Assembly (NCBI RefSeq): GCF_964656455.1
Contig: NC_135715.1
Location: forward strand, 34,916,603 to 34,980,602
DNA length: 64,000 nt
From: Halichoerus grypus
Lineage: Eukaryota; Chordata; Mammalia; Carnivora; Phocidae
Direction: 5' to 3'
Shown: piece by piece, positions 36,900 through 49,005 of the stretch
Position numbering within the stretch: position 1 is the stretch's first letter
Layout: every line of letters begins with the position of its first letter
Program-made: the position numbers and the translations under genes
Notes under the pieces: generated by a model
Told to the model about the DNA's origin: nothing
Seen by the model: only the letters and a program-made list of their open reading frames with translations
Database searches by the model: none

Positions 36900-37960
36900 T
36901 TTTGCTGTAATTTGTCATCACAGAATTGTCATCACAGAATTTTGCTCAATCCTGCATGTCCACGTGAGACTCAGCATTTAGTGTGACCTTTGCATATGAT
37001 CTACCTGGAAAATTTACAGAAGTTACACAAATCTGAAAGTACTATTATCACTGATGGTTAAAATGGTGTCCTAATGATCTGTAGACTTTGTGAACACTAC
37101 TTGCTATTGCTTTTCCCAGCCCCCTGCTGCATTGAAATTTAATCGGTTTTCTGTATTTTTGCAGCGAAGCTGTCACGGGCAATAACATATTTTTGCATAT
37201 GTATCAGTTTGGCTCTAGTGCAGATTTTTGTTCACACTGGACTCCTACTGATATGCACTGATTTAAAGTCTAAAAATGAAACTTAATTTTATATAGCTTA
37301 TAAGTAGTCCCTGGAGGGTATTGGTTCTTAAAGCTAGTATTTTTCAGACATAATCAGCAGGAATAGGTAATGTATTACCATTAGGGACATTAGCAGCAAC
37401 TGTAACAAAAGAAAACAGTAAACATAAATGCTCTTAGCAACTTCGTATGTTACGACAAATATTAATGTAAAATTACACAAATTAGAGTTGCAGTTTAACA
37501 TTATTCAACATGTTTATTCATAATGATTGTTTCATATTTAAAGAACACCAAAATATTGTGTTTTGTCAGCCAAGGACAATAATAGTTTAATAGTAATTTA
37601 TTTTAAACAGCTACTGATAATACAACCAATCAACACATTAAGTGGTGCCAACATTGGCATCTTGCTAAATAATCTCTAGACACTGCACAGAGAGTGCATC
37701 TTTCAAAGATAAGTCAACAAGAGCAATCAGAGCAGAAAATTAGAATTTGGTATCTTAGAATTAAAATACAGCTAAACTAAAGTTTTAATTGGGGTGATCT
37801 AAAAGGGCACTTGATGTAATGATCTCTTTCATTTGTTACTAATTGTTGTTCCTGATGAAGAAGAAACATACACAGGAATGTTGCTGAATTGAGTTAAGAT
37901 GGCAGTTTCCTTAGCAGCTATGTTTTATTGTTAAAAACAAAAGAGTAGGGAGGGGCAAAC
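36900..37960 (+). promoter_or_regulatory. Candidate conserved noncoding (enhancer-like) region
   Basis: Repeat-free stretch with cagcgaagctgtcacgggca, tttttgcatatgtatcagtt, gctactgataatacaaccaa and gtgccaacattggcatcttg, the last holding the palindrome tgccaacattggca of NFI type (TTGGC/GCCAA half-sites). Also caaagataagtcaac (GATA-type) and ttactaattgttg (homeodomain-type). Inferred only from motif density and lack of repeats. Confidence 0.3.
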
Positions 37961-38272
37961 AGCCATGTAGAAACCCTCCAGCTTGTTTCATTTCACAAGA
38001 ATTACACCAGGAAATTCAGGGTCAGTTATAACAAACATGAAATAATTTATATGTGCTTGAAAAGAGAATAAAATGGCTTATGATAATGCTACATGGGTGA
38101 GCTGATCTAAGGGTACACCTCTATTGGGCTAACAAGTCAAGCCAGAGTGGAAATTCCTGGTTCTGACTGCTTATGTTGTCTCCTGCAAGAAGGGTCCTAT
38201 CTTAGAGTGTATTTACAAATGGCACCAACTTCCACTTCATTTATCATTTCAGTTGAAAATTTTAGTCTCTAT

Positions 38273-38485
38273 GGGGCACCTGGGTGGCTCAGTTGGTTAA
38301 GTATCAGACTCTTGATTTCAGCTCAGGTCGTGATCTCAGGGTTGTGAAATTGAGCCCCATGTCAGGATCCACACTCAGTGCAGAGTCTGCTTGAGATTCT
38401 CTCTCTCCCACTCCCTGTGCCTCTCTCCTTGCTTGTGTGCTATCTCTCTCTCTCAAATAAATAAAATCTTAAAAAAAAACAAAAA
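38273..38485 (+). mobile_element. CanSINE, sense orientation
   Basis: Starts ggggcacctgggtggctcag, continues ttgatttcagctcaggtcgt, a CT-rich tract, and ends tcaaataaataaaatcttaa plus A-run. One of only two copies in the window sharing the orientation of DACH1. No convincing target duplication. Confidence 0.94.
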
Positions 38486-38929
38486 GAAAATTTCACAGAC
38501 CAAGGCAAAATACCTTCCACTTCAAAAAAGCTTTTTGTATTGCTGAGCTGATGATAGAAATTTTAGCTCTAATTTTTACTAATAATTTTCTAAAGGATTT
38601 TAGGAGAGAGCATGTGCAGATTACTTTTTCTTTGTTTTCCGTAATCTCATTTTCAAGAATCTCAGAATATTACAAAATTTTTTAATTAGCAAAGAGTAAA
38701 TCAACTTTCATGTATATCTCTTATACAAGAGATTCCATCATCTATTGTATAAATAAACTTTACTTTTACCATATACTCTTGAGTTATACTGTCAAATAGT
38801 CCCCTAAAAGTTATTCTCAATTTATTATAACCATTTTAAATGACTTTTTAAAAAATAACACACTATTAAAACACTAGGTTTTGGATCCCTTACATATATG
38901 CCTCAAGAAAAAATATACCAGTACTATAA

Positions 38930-39060
38930 TTTCTGTTCAACAAATTTTTAGAATCTACTATATGGTAGGCACTCTCTGGACTCTGGGTGACATAGTACCA
39001 AATGAGAGAAAATGTCTCTGCCCTCATTTAGCTTTAGATCTAGATATCTAATTAGAAGCA
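38930..39060 (-). repeat. L2 3'-end fragment
   Basis: ttcaacaaatttttagaatc, tactatatggtaggcactct and aatgtctctgccctcattta match the reversed L2 end. It ends about 220 bp before the exon at 39281. Confidence 0.6.
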
Positions 39061-39280
39061 ATCAAACCTGCATGGCAAAAACATTTGTCTTCCTAATATG
39101 GTTTAATTAGATTTAGAAATTTTGTGCTTTAGTTGAAGTACTTGTCCTAGTGAATACAGAGTGAATATACAAGAATGAAAGAATTTGATAAGTTGGTTCT
39201 TTTTTAAAAATGCTTTCAAGTAATGAATGAAATGTGCTTTGCTCCAAAATATTACAATTTTGAATGCCTTCTTTGTACAG

Positions 39281-39428
39281 GGGCTCTTGAAAGTTGCCAT
39301 AGATAATGCCAGAGCTCAAGAAAAACAAGTCCAACTGGAAAAAACAGAGCTGAAGATGGATTTTTTAAGGGAAAGAGAACTGAGGGAAACACTTGAGAAG
39401 CAGTTGGCTATGGAACAAAAGAATAGAG
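39281..39428 (+). CDS. DACH1: DACH1 internal coding exon (Dachbox-C, first half)
   Basis: This 148-nt exon starts in phase 0, directly following the CAG codon that ends the previous exon. It reads 49 codons beginning GLLKVAIDNARAQEKQ, then one base of a split Ala codon. The peptide is rich in Glu, Lys, Arg and Gln with regularly spaced Leu (TELKMDFLRERELRETLEKQ), as expected for the start of the C-terminal coiled coil (Dachbox-C, also DD2), the region known to contact EYA proteins. The acceptor is preceded by a short pyrimidine tract ending ctttgtacag, and the donor is AGAG|gtattt, a weaker donor than its neighbours. An open frame reads through both splice sites (39227-39541), but the flanks are not protein-like. 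Confidence 0.97.
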
Positions 39429-40571
39429 GTATTTCTGAACTTCCAAATAAGTGTAATACTTTCAATAAAATATTTAACAGAACAATACTATGTTTGGTGA
39501 TTTACTATGAGACTACAGCTTTTTTGTTAATTTACTTATAGCTGAGGTTCACAGCAGGATTTGAATCCTGGGCTCATTGTAGTTTTTCATCTCCAGAGTA
39601 TATATGGTTTCTCTTCTGTTTGTACCTCAGGGAATTGAAATATATCTATTATATCATTAATCACATAATTTTTATTGCTCAAAAAGCTTAACAAATAATT
39701 TTAAGATAAGAATGAGCTCTGATGACAGCCATGAAGAAAAATTTTATATTCATTCACAATTGCCCTTCGAAAAACTTAAGAGTTAAAGTCATAAAGCTAA
39801 AATAGAAAATACTGATTATTCAAGCGAAAGAGATTTAGTAAGATATTTATCAACTGAAATTGAAGACTGATGAATATCTGAACAAATGACCAAAGTTGAG
39901 TGTTTGTATAATTTTCTTTCTGAATGCCTCATTTTCATCCAACAAGGTCAAATACACATTAGTGTAGAAACCAATATGAATTTTTATTGGTTAAAAATAA
40001 TGATATTACCAATCTATGAATTGCTTCTTCTAACACACTTTACAGTGCATGTATAGATAATTTTGAAGGTCATTCATACTTGTGTGTTTATATTATGTAT
40101 GAGATTAAGAGTATTTTCTTTAAAACCAACTTTCCCTTTGCCTCAACTATAAGATACTCCTAAATACTCTAGAGGGGGAGCACCTATTCCCTCATCTAAT
40201 AAGTATCCAATAAAAATATTCCATGTATCGTCCTTTTATATGTTTGATACAGTCATTTGAAAATCATTGTTTCTCTTTTGTTTTTCAAACCAGCAAGACT
40301 TGGTAGGTTTTTACATTAGTTACTATGAAGCAATAGCTAGTGGGTTCCTGGGACGAGGCTAATTTGGGAAAGCCATCACCACCCATGTATAGCATTCATC
40401 TAGATAAGGTGATGTCACATAGATTTAGGTACCAAAGTAATCAAAACAAGATAAACATTGATAATGGGATGTGTTCTTTGTGAATAATGAAGATTGGTCA
40501 AAGGGTTCATTATATAGAACCATCTTCCATGAGATAGCCATGTCTTGATTTTGTTCTCACCTGGAGAAGTC

Positions 40572-40608
<37 letters not shown>

Positions 40609-42505
40609 TTCTGACAAGACTTACAGTTAGACCCTCGAATTCCTAAAGTAATCTTTTGGTTACTTGAGAGAACTTTAGAATTTTATTGGTTCAAATCATT
40701 TGGAGGACTTACATTGTTTTTTTTCTTTAACCACTAGAGGGCAAAACACTTCACAGATCACGTCATGATCCTCCCATTTAATTAATTGTGAACAATAAAT
40801 TAAAGGTAATAGCTATCAATAATTATCTATTATAAATGTATCTATTGAAGTAGTGTACTACCCTGAAGACAGAACATGGCAATACCATTCAGTTCAATCA
40901 CAGAAGAGGAAACAATAAGCAGTCAATGGCAAGACACTGGGTATTGAGCTTTTAGTCCCATGGAAGTTTACAATCCAAATAAGTAATTCAGAAATTACTG
41001 TTTATTTTCAAAGACACTTATAAACAATCATCTTTGGAAAGGGATACAGTAGGCAAATGATTTTGTTAAGATAAGCATATGATTTTCACCCTATTAAGTA
41101 AAGGAAATTAGCGTTTATTCGAAACTGGTTTTATTTTTATTAAAAGACTGTAGCCAATGTACATTTTGATAAAAAAAAAAAAGTCTCTGTTAATATGTAT
41201 TACCAGCAACAATAAACTCAACAAGTTAATGGTTTGCCACCTTAATAGTATTAATAATTATAAAAACGGGACATATGAAGATTAGAAATTGAAACAAATT
41301 CTTACTTGACCCTTTATTACTTTGTTTTATATTTTGACTAAATACTGTATTAAATAAAAATGTTGTTATTCTTTCATCTGTAGTAAGAAATCAAATAGTA
41401 AACTTGGAATGACTACTCCCTATGACTAAGTCTACCAAAAGGATATTCTCATACTGATTCTGTCATATTCACATTCACATCCACAATGTTTATCAACCAG
41501 GAAAAAAAAAAAAACAAAAACATTTGGGTGCTCCCCGTATGCTAACTGCTTACCTTATACATATTGTAAAAGCTAAAATAATTATGATACTGAAAGTATA
41601 ATTAACATACATTTTGTGAACAACATTTATTTGTTACTATTTATTGATTACATATTATGTACAAATGTTTAAATTGTCTAGTAGGAGAAAATGTATCATA
41701 ATTAACTTTTTGTATCATAATCTAGTTTTGTATATAAATACCACATTATTGTAAGCAGTAGCACATTATTATTATCAGTGAGGTTTTATACTCCATCAGA
41801 TTTCAGCAGAGTAAAACATAATTTTCTTGAAATACGTTGTAGTGCATATAAATTTCTTTGAAGAAATTATTGATATCTCTGGGCAAATTACAATAGCTTC
41901 ATCCCCCCATAAGATAGCTTCTATGTTAATAATTAAGAATATTAACTCATTATATACAATATTATTTATTTCATTTTTTTAATTTCAAGAAAAATTTCTT
42001 AAAAACTAATTGGTGTAACTTTTCGCAAAACAACTACAGGGGAAATGCTCCATTTACTATTCAAAATTGGTGCTGCATTAAGAGATAGGAGGCATGCTTA
42101 TAAAGGTTTGCATTATTCTAACTACTCTGCACTATTCTGATTCAAGGGCAGAGACTAATCCACAAAATTCTTGTAATCAGGCTTCCTTTATCAGTGTATA
42201 TAAATATTTACTAAAATTAATTTCCCCTTAAACCTGTCTCTACATATGACAATTAAAGGCATCTTTGTAATATAATAGTTCAAGGCTAAATAAAAATTGG
42301 CCTCCTTGGATGGTTCACTGGGATTTTATTTTAGGTAAAGGTGGGATTTTTTGAACTTCTTCTGCAGAGGTAGGCTCCATCCAGCACCTGGGGCGGGGGG
42401 AGGGAGGAAGAATATTATAAAAAAACATAGATCATTTGTAAGCATGTGTAAGTTGGAACATCGCAAAAACTTTTTAAAATAAAATATGCAAACACTCTTT
42501 TCTAG
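39429..42505 (+). other. DACH1: DACH1 intron (3.1 kb)
   Basis: Phase 1 intron with donor gtattt and acceptor cttttctag. It is AT-rich and almost free of interspersed repeats. It contains a (TTA)n microsatellite at about 40574-40608, a possible L2 remnant at 40915-40985, and a G-rich tract (ggggcggggggaggg) near 42391 about 115 nt before the next exon. No coding potential was seen. Confidence 0.95.
40574..40608 (+). repeat. (TTA)n microsatellite
   Basis: About eleven uninterrupted TTA/ATT units in the 3.1-kb intron. Confidence 0.96.
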
Positions 42506-42649
42506 CCATAGTTCAAAAAAGGCTAAAGAAGGAGAAGAAGGCAAAGAGAAAATTACAGGAAGCGCTTGAATTTGAGACTAAGCGGCGGGAACAAGCAGAG
42601 CAAACACTAAAACAGGCAGCTTCTACAGAGAGTCTCAGGGTCTTAAACG
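42506..42649 (+). CDS. DACH1: DACH1 internal coding exon (Dachbox-C, second half)
   Basis: This 144-nt exon completes the split Ala codon, reads 47 codons (IVQKRLKKEKKAKRKLQEAL, then EFETKRREQAEQTLKQAAST and ESLRVLN) and ends with one base of a split Asp. The basic run KKEKKAKRK followed by an acidic/basic helix is characteristic of the DACH1 coiled coil. The acceptor is cactcttttctag and the donor is AACG|gtaagag, close to consensus. Both ends are phase 1 and the length is divisible by three, so skipping the exon would keep frame. The sequence has Glu in ASTESLR where I recall Asp in human DACH1. No frame of 60 codons spans the exon, so it is easily missed by open-frame searches. Confidence 0.97.
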
Positions 42650-43168
42650 GTAAGAGGGGGCATCTTTATGCCTGGCTAACTAACATGCACTTTTTAGCAC
42701 TCAAAGGACAATTTAAACCTGTGTTTGTGGTTTTATATCTTTATCTGTATATCTAGTGATTCATTAAACTGTGCGCCTAGCTGAAAGCTTGGCGGGCGGT
42801 AGTCCCACTTGTTGGGGCAATGCTTGATTTCATAGGGGCTTTCACCCTCTTTTTTTGGCTTAACTCCAGTATCTGGGACCTGACCTCGCTTTCCTGTTTA
42901 GCCGAGTCTGTCTCTACTGAAATAGGATAAAATATTAATCGGAGAACGTCCCAACCCCATCCCACGTTATGAACAATTTTGTGTTACTTATTTCTCTCTT
43001 CAAATATTTTGATAATTCTTGTGGTTCTAGTCTTTGTTCAACCTTTAAAAGATGACAAAGATTTATGTAATTTTAATTCAGCACCAAAGTAACAGGTTGC
43101 TCTTTTTTTTTAAAAGGACAATAGCATCAAATGAAATATGTGTCACTCTTACCTTTCTGTGCTTTTAG
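42650..43168 (+). other. DACH1: DACH1 short intron (519 nt)
   Basis: Phase 1 intron with a gtaaga donor and a tttctgtgcttttag acceptor. It is unusually short for this gene, whose other visible introns are 3 to more than 30 kb. No repeat was recognised. A 62-codon antisense frame inside it (42777-42965) has no support. Confidence 0.95.
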
Positions 43169-43237
43169 ACTCTCTGACCCCAGAGATAGAAGCTGACCGC
43201 AGCGGCAGCCGAACAGATGCTGAAAGGACAATACAAG
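43169..43237 (+). CDS. DACH1: DACH1 penultimate coding exon
   Basis: This short 69-nt exon completes the split Asp codon and reads 22 codons (SLTPEIEADRSGSRTDAERT, then IQ), ending with one base of another split codon. The acceptor is tttctgtgcttttag and the donor is CAAG|gtagga. Both ends are phase 1 and the length is a multiple of three. In the known protein the next residues are a short tail of about a dozen amino acids ending in a Thr-Val-Met-Tyr-like C-terminus; that final exon could not be located in the remaining 20.7 kb. RSGSRTD here differs from the RSGGRTD I remember for human. Confidence 0.95.
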
Positions 43238-44039
43238 GTAGGAATTTGCAAAAGGCTATAAATCTAGATCTTGCTATATGAGTTTTTCCTCAGCTTTAGC
43301 CTGCTATTCAAGCATGTAGCCTACCATCTGGGCCACATCAAAACAAGTTCAAACAAGGTCAAGTTCATCTTGCTTGTTTATATGAGTGAATTCATTTTGT
43401 GCTGATAGATTTTCTTTAAATTAACAGGTCATTTCTGTTTATACAATGCAATTAAAAAGGAATAATTAATTTTAAACAATGTATGATTTAATCTTGGACA
43501 CAGTAAATGTGCTTTATCGAATGCTTGAAGCCCAGTCTCACTCAGGAAGGGTTTATAAGTTCTATACCATCTGAATAAAAGCATGGGTTAATCAAATAGG
43601 TAGTTCTTAAATTTGAAAATTTCTCCTTCTCATTTTTGTGACAGATACTGCAAGGTACAGGCAAAATAGACTGGTTGAATGTTAACAATAAATAAGACTG
43701 TTTAGTCCTCTGTGGATTTTCTGAATGTTCTCTATGCCATTATATACATTTTAATAACACAAATGTGCTGAGCAAAATCATATATAGAATACTAAAGGGA
43801 GTTGTATTAAACACTCAGAAGAGCTAAATATGTATATTGCCAAGACCATACTATTAGGAAAGAACAAAATCTGAAGGTAACATTTATAGTCTAACATCTA
43901 TTCTAGGCAATAAACTCAGCCTAACAACATGAATACTAAACAGTACAAAGAGCATTTGTTTTCTATTTTAAATGAAGATGGTTCTTCAAAGGGAAGCCTA
44001 AAATGATTAACTGCTATAATCCTCCCAATTGCTTTTATT

Positions 44040-44790
44040 TTGCATTTTAAGCTCAGTCATTTTGGGGATATTGTTTGACATTAATTGTGCTACTTAATCA
44101 GCTCCGAAAGTGTCAGCTTTGGTTTAGTGTAAAGGAAATATACTTTTGTAAAGTATCAGATATGCAATAAGTAAAAAATCAGAAACTTGCAGGAACATTT
44201 CTGAAGAATGTTTTTGCCTATATTTATTTTACCTAAAACCATGATAATTATTTTTTAAATCCTGAGGTTCAAACCAATTGTTTTTATGAGATACCTCCTT
44301 GCGTATACAAGATTAATGCAATTGTAGATGTAGAAAAGACTTTTTTTAGAGCATTATGGATATCAGCAAAATTATGTGTGTGTGTGTGTGTGTGTGTGTG
44401 CATCTATAATCTTATTAAAATCATAAGATTTCTGTTGCATCTCTTTTAAAAATTGCATACACATGTTAACAAATTAGTAATAGCAAAGCCAGTCCTCTTT
44501 ATCAGGGATGATAATTTCAATCAGGTCAATATAAATATCAGCCCTGATTTGTGTGTGCAGGGGACCACTCATGCATTAACATAGCCAGTGGCCAAAGGGG
44601 GTCTAAGAAAGCACATGAGTCTCCGGGTAGATGTGACATATAAATTGTCTGGTATCTACAACAAATCAATCAAAGAAAAATTATAGACAATATATTCCTG
44701 CATATTAATGGAAGATTTGTTGTCAATGTTAAGAAGTGATTAGGCAATGATTAAACACTTTGCATAGTTAACATTATGTCAACATTATTC
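44040..44790 (+). promoter_or_regulatory. Candidate conserved noncoding region, 0.8 kb after the penultimate exon
   Basis: Apart from the (TG)n run, this stretch has no recognised repeat. It contains gacattaattgtgctactta, atcagctccgaaagtgtcag, atcagccctgatttgtgtgt and gattaggcaatgattaaaca. Repeated TAATT/ATTA cores fit homeodomain-type sites. Inferred. Confidence 0.25.
44375..44400 (+). repeat. (TG)n microsatellite
   Basis: Uninterrupted TG run of 26 nt. Confidence 0.95.
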
Positions 44791-45639
44791 CAGGAATTTG
44801 CTATCAGTAAAATTTTGGTCATCAATAAGGCTATAGTTATTTTAATTTGAGCAGAACTCACATATATTCAAATATACACTTTAATATGCATAAAGTCTTG
44901 CTTGATAAGGTTGAAGTTTTGACAACTCCTATTTTCTACTGTGATTTGCTTATTCCAAGTAAAATTTTAAATCATAAATTGCCTTCCTTTTGCTATCCAA
45001 AATGCTCTCCGTTGGGTAACAAAGAAAACCCACCCAAACAACTTTATAATTAAGGAAATAAAACATTTGAAGAACAGTTATACATAGTGATTTAAAGCCA
45101 AATATAAATGATTATGGAGTTATTTAATGCTTTGCTTTAGTTGTAATATAAAATCTTAATCATTGAATTCATTCATTCAGCCAGTCAATTAAAAATGTGT
45201 TCCTTAATTCTAATGTGAACAATCAGTAATACTCTACTTTTTGTATACTTATCCGTGGATTTAATGGTTTTGTTATATTGTTCAAAATGCACAGTTTTCA
45301 ATAAAACCCTTAACTCATATTCATGGTTTTAATTAGATAATATGATTTTTTTCTCAAATGTGATAAAAAACATTGTGGATGAATCTGTATTTTTATGTTT
45401 TAGTTGCCAAAAAGTTATTTTACTAGGAGTTGAACCCCCCAAGACTTTTAAAATACCAGGCAGACCCAAGAGATCATCTTTTGCTACTCTAATCCCACTA
45501 AATAAGCTCATTTGGCCCTGTGAGCCTTTTTTTTCAAACCTTAGACATTTAGAAGCCAACAGAACAAAATTAACTGTGAACAGGAAAAAATCAAAGATAA
45601 AAAACTAGTTAAATTCTGAGTCGAAGCACAACGATGGGA

Positions 45640-45890
45640 AAGGCAAAGAAGAAAGAAATGGAACTCATTGCTAATTTGTGAAATGGTCTATGTCATGCAT
45701 TTGGGGAGCCATGACCACCTGCTGCATCACAGTATAAGAACGACACAAATATGGCCTCTTCCTCCCTTTGCTTTCTTCGTCTTGGCGCCCCCAAGCCCAG
45801 GTGTTATGATACTCTGCGTATTCTTTCTTGCTCCCGGTCTAACCATAAGTGAAATTATTCTCTGTTCCAAAATAAACTCAACTTAATTAG
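45640..45890 (+). repeat. Possible solitary LTR remnant
   Basis: A GC-richer island in AT-rich intron with a TATA-like cagtataagaacg, a C-rich ccctttgctttcttcgtctt, gcgcccccaagcccagg, and a polyadenylation-type aataaa near the end. The arrangement is LTR-like but no family was recognised; it could be unique sequence. Confidence 0.3.
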
Positions 45891-46939
45891 GAAAGACAAA
45901 GGAAACACACATTTCTCTATGCTTGCCATGTATTTATTTATTTTTAACATTCTGGCAATAAATAAATGCCATGCTTGGCCCAAGAGTTAGTCACCTAGAA
46001 GTTGGGCACTTAAATACTGCTCAAGTGCCAGGTAATTACCCCCAAATAAGCACCTCAGTTTAGTTAGACTAAACATTGCCTCATTGGCATTTAGTACCAC
46101 CGTTTCTGTAAAACTATAGAGGAGGGGAGGAGGGAACCAGACAGCAGTTTAGAAAATATTCCTGAGCAAAGAGGCCCTAAATAATTTATGATAAGTAAAG
46201 TAAATCAGCTCATCCTACACAAGGATAAATTCTTCATTGTTGATATTTCTAGTAGCTAACTCAAACTTCATGAGTTTAGTGGCAATATTGTGGTTAGAGA
46301 ATAAACATCAAAAAATTTTAAAAAAAACTTGTTTTAGGAGCTGAATTATATGGGGATTAACTCTTATGCCTTGAGTCTTGCAGATTTATATGGCATGATT
46401 TGTATTGGAAAATTTTATCTTACTTTAAAGCTTTTTGTAAGATCTTTTGAATATGCAGAGTAGACTGAGTTCATATAAATACTCGTTGGACACTTTTTTG
46501 GACTAGTTAATAAATATCTTCCAAAACCCATTCTGCCCCCACACATATAAATGCCCATCCCCACACTATCTGCAGCCAAATCTAGAATATGATAGCTTTC
46601 TTGAGCTACGTTCTGATTTCTTCTTAATCTCGCTCCCTGGACAATGGCACCCACTTAAATGGTTTATTTAACTGATATGTTTTGACAACTAAAATATATA
46701 TATATAAATATATATATATCTCCAGCCCATTCAGACATTTCTTAAGAGGTCCAGGTAATATCCAGCTTTATTTGGCTGTCTCACAGAAGCCTCAAGGTCG
46801 AGTGCACAAAACCAAAACGATCGTGCACCCCCTGCACACCTGTCTTCATCCAATGTTCCTTCTCTCTGGAACCCTCATCTGCCCAGTCCAGCCTCCCCCT
46901 TAATTTATACTGAGGAAGAGCAGAGCACGCATTTCCCTC

Positions 46940-47410
46940 CCTCATCCTCCACACCCAGTTACAGCTCTTTCCCCTTGTCCTGGAACCCTCTCATCTTTTT
47001 TGATTTCCTGAAAGCCCCACATCTTTCTCCACCTATCAGGGACATAGTTCCTTCCTCCTTGCCTTTACTTACCCAACCTTGAAATCTCTTAGAAGTTACT
47101 GCTTCCAGGAATGCTTCCCAGGCCACCCCTGCCCCTCCAGTACCTCCCCATCCCCTGGGTCTAATTCCAGCTCTTCGAGGGTCTTACCATACCTTTCACT
47201 TCTCCACAATCACCTGCTGTGCCTTTGTAATGCCTTGCTCAGTGTCTTCTTCCTCTCTCTGGAAGATAGCTGAGCAGAGCGTGAACCATGTCTATTTTGG
47301 TCACTACCGTGACCTGTATGTTTGACACATATATACGAATGTGTCAGATGTTTGTGCCGTATTTACAGTGCTGAATGTTCGATATATCGTGAAAGAATGT
47401 ATCAACCATT
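46940..47410 (+). repeat. LINE L2 3' end
   Basis: Reads ccaggaatgcttcccaggcc, cctttgtaatgccttgctca, ctctggaagatagctgagca, aaccatgtctattttggtca and ctaccgtgacctgtatg, the familiar L2 3' order (…TTCCC, cell of short exon-like C-rich text, GGGACCATGTCT, TTCACTGCTG), ending near gtgaaagaatgt. Non-coding. Confidence 0.7.
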
Positions 47411-48379
47411 GTTGACCTAGAACCTGTTTGATCTTGTGAATGCCAAGGGTCCTCATTATTCTGACATTTCTCAGACTTTGGTTGGAGAGACTGATGTGAG
47501 GAAGTGAAGGATAATATAATTCTACCTGGGAAAGTCAGAATTGCAAATTCTGGCAGAATTAATTTTCGTATCTGATTGCTGAATTAACAATATGTGTTTT
47601 TGCTTCTTATATGTGTGTGTAATGTTACTTTTTTGTTTGCACATTCAACGTAAGATTTGGATTCTGTGAATATTCACTTACACTCACTTTTTTCAATTTT
47701 AAATTTGTATTTAATTTAACATGTTATAGATACATTTCTTAAATAATACTTTCATCTTTTGTTTAATGTACTTTAACCTTATGCTTCTTTTTTGATTTCT
47801 TATAATTTTACATGATTAAATCTTCTTTATAATTATTTAGGTTATCAATATATAGACATAAACTATAACATAGGACAATCATGGATTAGTGCTGTTTTAT
47901 CTATGTCTTTTATCAATTTCTGAAGAGTCTGGAAAGTTCACTTTCAAAGTAGTAGCTTTGGCTTCTTTTTAAGAAAACCCATCTTTTTAAACCAAAAAAG
48001 AATTGATAAAATCAATAGAAATGTGGACCATAGTTCCTCTGACATCTTAGAATATCTGCAAGTTATGCTTGCAAAGTCTTGACTTCACTCGAGAGTACAT
48101 CTCTTTTATTTATATCCAATGGCCATAATCAAAACTGTTTGGCTTTTTATTCTTTTTTTGACTGATCTTAGATCATAGAAAATCAAATATTCTTCCAATA
48201 AAAGGACATAAAAGACTTGCCTTCACATTAACAATCTTTTTTTTTCCAATTAAAAAATATCTCCTTTCTGCTTCCTAGATATTTGAAGATACATGCTGAA
48301 TTTAAAAATTGTTTATTTTTCAACAAATATTTGTTGAACACTGATGACATGCCAAGTACACTTTTATGATGTTATTGCC

Positions 48380-48540
48380 TTAGCATTAGGAAAGGACTTT
48401 AAAGATCAATTAAAACTCTTCATTTTGCAAACAAGGAAAGTGAGACTTAGGGAGGGCACATGACTTGTTAAAGGTTATATCATGAGTTAATCAGAGCTGG
48501 GAATGTAACTTAGTTCAGTTGCTTTTCACATTCCCTTATT
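48380..48540 (-). repeat. MIR SINE
   Basis: cattttgcaaacaaggaaag, tgagacttagggagggcaca and cagagctgggaatgtaactt match reversed MIR. Confidence 0.65.
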
Positions 48541-48859
48541 TTCTCCTGATTATTTTTAGATTAGGATTGTTAAAATGTGCTTTTCTTGCTTTTTTAAAAT
48601 ATGTGATTATTATTATTGTTTGTTTAGTAACTTACAGTTTCAAAGCATCATCATGCATATCATTCTTATGAGTGGAATTTATATCTTTTATCAAAATTTT
48701 GTATTGAACCAAATGTTTTAGCACTCATTGAATTTCCCCGTAACACACTTTTCGTTCATTTAGACTTAGGGATATTATATGGTAAGTGGAACTATTTGCT
48801 TATTAAAATAGTGAGGTAGATTGGAAACTGATATTTTTGACCCTTTCCTATATATTTTA

Positions 48860-49005
48860 ATTTAAAGGTGAGATAACTAAAGTTCAGAGTGGCCAATTAA
48901 TATTCTCACATTTACACTATGAGTTAGTGGGTTCACAGACATTTGAATCCATATTTATGACTCCAAAGTCCTTGTTCTATCCTCCATGCCTTGCTGTCTA
49001 GACTT
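48860..49005 (-). repeat. MIR SINE, diverged
   Basis: gtgagataactaaagttcag, acatttgaatccatatttat and gttctatcctccatgccttg fit reversed MIR. Confidence 0.6.

Larger units (their letters stand above)
30468..39280 (+). other. DACH1: DACH1 intron (8.8 kb)
   Basis: Intron between the exon ending ...TNIQ and the exon starting GLLKV; it is phase 0 with a gtaggc donor and a tttgtacag acceptor. From 30468 to 33245 no repeat is recognised apart from a C-rich run at about 31945-31970 and AT-rich stretches. CanSINEs lie at 33261, 35510 and 38273, an old LTR at 34660-35750, and a MIR at about 35800. The section 35960-38270 is repeat-poor and described as a candidate conserved region. Confidence 0.95.

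Noticed and set aside
40720..40800. Possible tRNA or small RNA gene in the 3.1-kb intron
   Set aside because: No cloverleaf, box A/B pair or other RNA-gene signal could be recognised.
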